Assembly (NCBI GenBank): GCA_030951095.1
Contig: JAUZQI010000096.1
Coordinates: 1-7,496, forward strand
Length of the DNA stretch: 7,496 nt
Source of the DNA: Mariprofundus sp.
Lineage (GTDB): Bacteria; Pseudomonadota; Zetaproteobacteria; Mariprofundales; Mariprofundaceae
Reading direction: 5' to 3'
Shown: in pieces, positions 6,329 to 7,496 of the stretch
Numbering within the stretch: the stretch's first letter is position 1
How the letters are laid out: each line of letters begins with the position of its first letter
Notes under the pieces: model-generated
What the model saw: the letters and a program-made list of their open reading frames with translations, nothing else
Told to the model about the DNA's origin: nothing
Database searches by the model: none
Position numbers and translations under genes: made by a program

Positions 6329-7225
6329 ATGAGAGTTGGCATTGACCTGGGTGGTAGCAAAACTGAATTGATTGCGCTGGATGATCAGGGCACAGAACAG
6401 TTGCGTTTTCGTCGGCCGACGCCTGCCGGCACTTATGACGCAACGGTCAGTTTGATTGCAGAAATGGTGCAGCAAGCGGAAGCTGAACTGGGCATGACAG
6501 CGAGCACAGGCTTAGGGACGCCGGGAGCGGTTTCACTCAAAAACGGGCTGATGAAGAATTGCAATTCCACCTGTCTGAATGGCCAGCCGTTGAAAGAAGA
6601 TATTGAGCATGTACTGCAACGTGAAGTGCGTTTGAGTAATGATGCCAACTGTTTTGCATTGTCTGAAGCCATCGATGGCGCGGGGGCGGGCCATCCAGTT
6701 GTTTTCGGTGTAATTCTCGGTACCGGTGTGGGTGGCGGCCTGGTGGTGAACGGGCAAGTGCTGGGTGGCGTCAACCATATCGCCGGCGAATGGGGGCATA
6801 ATCCGTTGCCGATAGCTGCTCATTCTGACTTTCCCGGGCCGGCATGTTATTGTGGCAGGAACGGTTGCATTGAAGCTTGGTTATCCGGCCCGGCCATGCA
6901 GGCAGAACATCATCGACATCAGGGCACGACACTGACAGCTAGCGATATTGCCTCGGCTGCACAGGCAGGCGATGTTGCTTGTCTGCAAACGCTGGAAATC
7001 TATTGTGAACGGCTGGCAGGAGCGCTGGCAGTGGTCATCAACATCATTGACCCTGACGTGATTGTGCTGGGCGGTGGTTTGGCCAATATCGATATGCTGT
7101 ATTCCCGGGTGCCGTTATTGTGGCACAGGTATATTTTTTCTGATGACGTTCGCACCAGACTGTTGCGGCCGGTACATGGTGATTCGTCCGGCGTGCGCGG
7201 TGCGGCATGGTTGTGGGGGGATTAG
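6329..7225 (+). CDS. mak: ROK-family sugar kinase, probable fructokinase (Mak-like)
   Basis: This 298-residue cytoplasmic kinase probably phosphorylates fructose with ATP (EC 2.7.1.4). The sequence opens with the phosphate-binding motif GIDLGGSKTE (4-13). NDAN (104-107) carries the expected catalytic base D105. GTGVGGG is at 131-137. GEWGHNPLP (153-161) with H157, and CYCGRNGCIE (173-182) with C173, C175 and C180, form the zinc-binding ROK signature. DPDVIVLGGG (241-250) is the C-terminal nucleotide-binding block. NCNSTCLNGQP (77-87) and the ending HGDSSGVRGAAWLW (283-296) closely resemble E. coli Mak as I remember it, which favours fructokinase over glucokinase or NagK. Length is normal (~300). 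GGTGGA (6311-6316) is a weak, distant Shine-Dalgarno. The TAG stop overlaps the left boundary of the element at 7225-7488. It is divergent from folD with no clear functional link. Substrate is uncertain. Confidence 0.88.
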   Translation: MRVGIDLGGSKTELIALDDQGTEQLRFRRPTPAGTYDATVSLIAEMVQQAEAELGMTASTGLGTPGAVSLKNGLMKNCNSTCLNGQPLKEDIEHVLQREVRLSNDANCFALSEAIDGAGAGHPVVFGVILGTGVGGGLVVNGQVLGGVNHIAGEWGHNPLPIAAHSDFPGPACYCGRNGCIEAWLSGPAMQAEHHRHQGTTLTASDIASAAQAGDVACLQTLEIYCERLAGALAVVINIIDPDVIVLGGGLANIDMLYSRVPLLWHRYIFSDDVRTRLLRPVHGDSSGVRGAAWLWGD

Positions 7226-7488
7226 GGCCTGTTCACACGTGTCTGATCGAAGCGCTGCTGCCCCAAATGAGGCCAGTCAAGGCGCGAGGAGTGTTGTTGG
7301 CAAATTCAAATGAACGACGAGTAACGCTGAATGGCCTCATTTGGGGCGCGGCTCTGCGGGAAATGCCATTTTTACACGCTGCTGCGTTATTTTTCGCTGA
7401 TGTGCATTCAGCACACTGCGCTCGAAATGCCTTGCTGCGCATCAAAAATGGCTATTTTGCTACGACCGGAACTAGTGTTAAGAGCCCC
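7225..7488. mobile_element. 264-bp non-autonomous element (MITE-like) with TA flanks, abutting the kinase stop codon
   Basis: The left end GGGCCTGTTCACAC (7225-7238) and the right end GTGTTAAGAGCCCC (7475-7488) are inverted copies matching at 11 of 14 positions. Each end is bordered by TA (7223-7224 and 7489-7490), as left by IS630/Tc1-mariner-type insertion. Inside are two structured halves. The first has a perfect 16-bp inverted repeat, GCCCCAAATGAGGCCA (7260-7275) with TGGCCTCATTTGGGGC (7332-7347). The second has GCCATTTTT (7365-7373) with AAAAATGGC (7444-7452), capped by TGTGC-ATTCA-GCACA (7401-7415). No transposase frame fits. A 70-codon minus-strand frame crosses it (7233-7445) but shows no family motif. 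The stems are not followed by T-runs, so this is not a simple terminator. Confidence 0.65.
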
Positions 7489-7496
7489 TATTCACT

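Noticed and set aside
7260..7347. Intrinsic terminator of the kinase gene
   Set aside because: The 16-bp stem is perfect, but the loop is 56 nt and no T-run follows either arm.
7233..7445. 70-codon minus-strand frame downstream of the kinase
   Set aside because: It lies within the palindromic element and reflects its structure. Frames of this type are probably often annotated as hypothetical proteins in copies of such repeats.

Overview
The window looks like a chromosomal piece from a proteobacterium, probably a betaproteobacterium of the Nitrosomonadales type. That placement is an inference. It rests on moderate GC, a two-subunit glycine dehydrogenase (gcvPA/gcvPB instead of one ~950-residue gcvP), and intergenic gaps full of small palindromic repeats (accacaaagacgcaaagg-type and agcccgacaggct-type) that I associate with such genomes. 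No rRNA, tRNA or CRISPR array is visible.

The core, positions 447-5894, is one minus-strand gene string, read right to left: folD, gcvT, gcvH, gcvPA, gcvPB. folD-gcvT and gcvT-gcvH are separated by 9 and 14 nt, and gcvPA-gcvPB overlap by an ATGA. This is almost certainly a one-carbon/glycine-cleavage operon. GcvP (PA+PB, PLP) decarboxylates glycine, GcvH carries the aminomethyl group on a lipoyl-lysine, GcvT moves the carbon to tetrahydrofolate, and FolD interconverts the resulting 5,10-methylene-THF with 10-formyl-THF. The L-protein (lipoamide dehydrogenase) is not in the window.

The operon has one break, a 251-nt gap between gcvH and gcvPA. It is filled by two adjacent palindromic repeats, and one of them appears to supply the Shine-Dalgarno sequence of gcvPA. 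An ORF runs through nearly the whole insert.

To the right, on the plus strand, lies a ROK-family sugar kinase resembling E. coli Mak fructokinase (6329-7225). It is separated from folD by a ~430-nt divergent intergenic region that holds more repeat sequence and two small dyads. The kinase ends in a 264-bp non-autonomous element (7225-7488) flanked by TA dinucleotides. The left TA plus the first base of the element form the kinase's TAG stop codon.

The left edge (1-446) holds a short remnant of a transposase N-terminus on the minus strand (13-153). Beside it is a 161-bp element (221-381) with 18-bp inverted ends and flanking TTCA direct repeats. Positions 382-446 hold nothing I recognise.

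The genes themselves are ordinary and intact. The unusual content is in the gaps: almost every intergenic space over 50 bp carries a different small palindromic element, and two of these appear to contribute working parts (a ribosome-binding site and a stop codon) to neighbouring genes.
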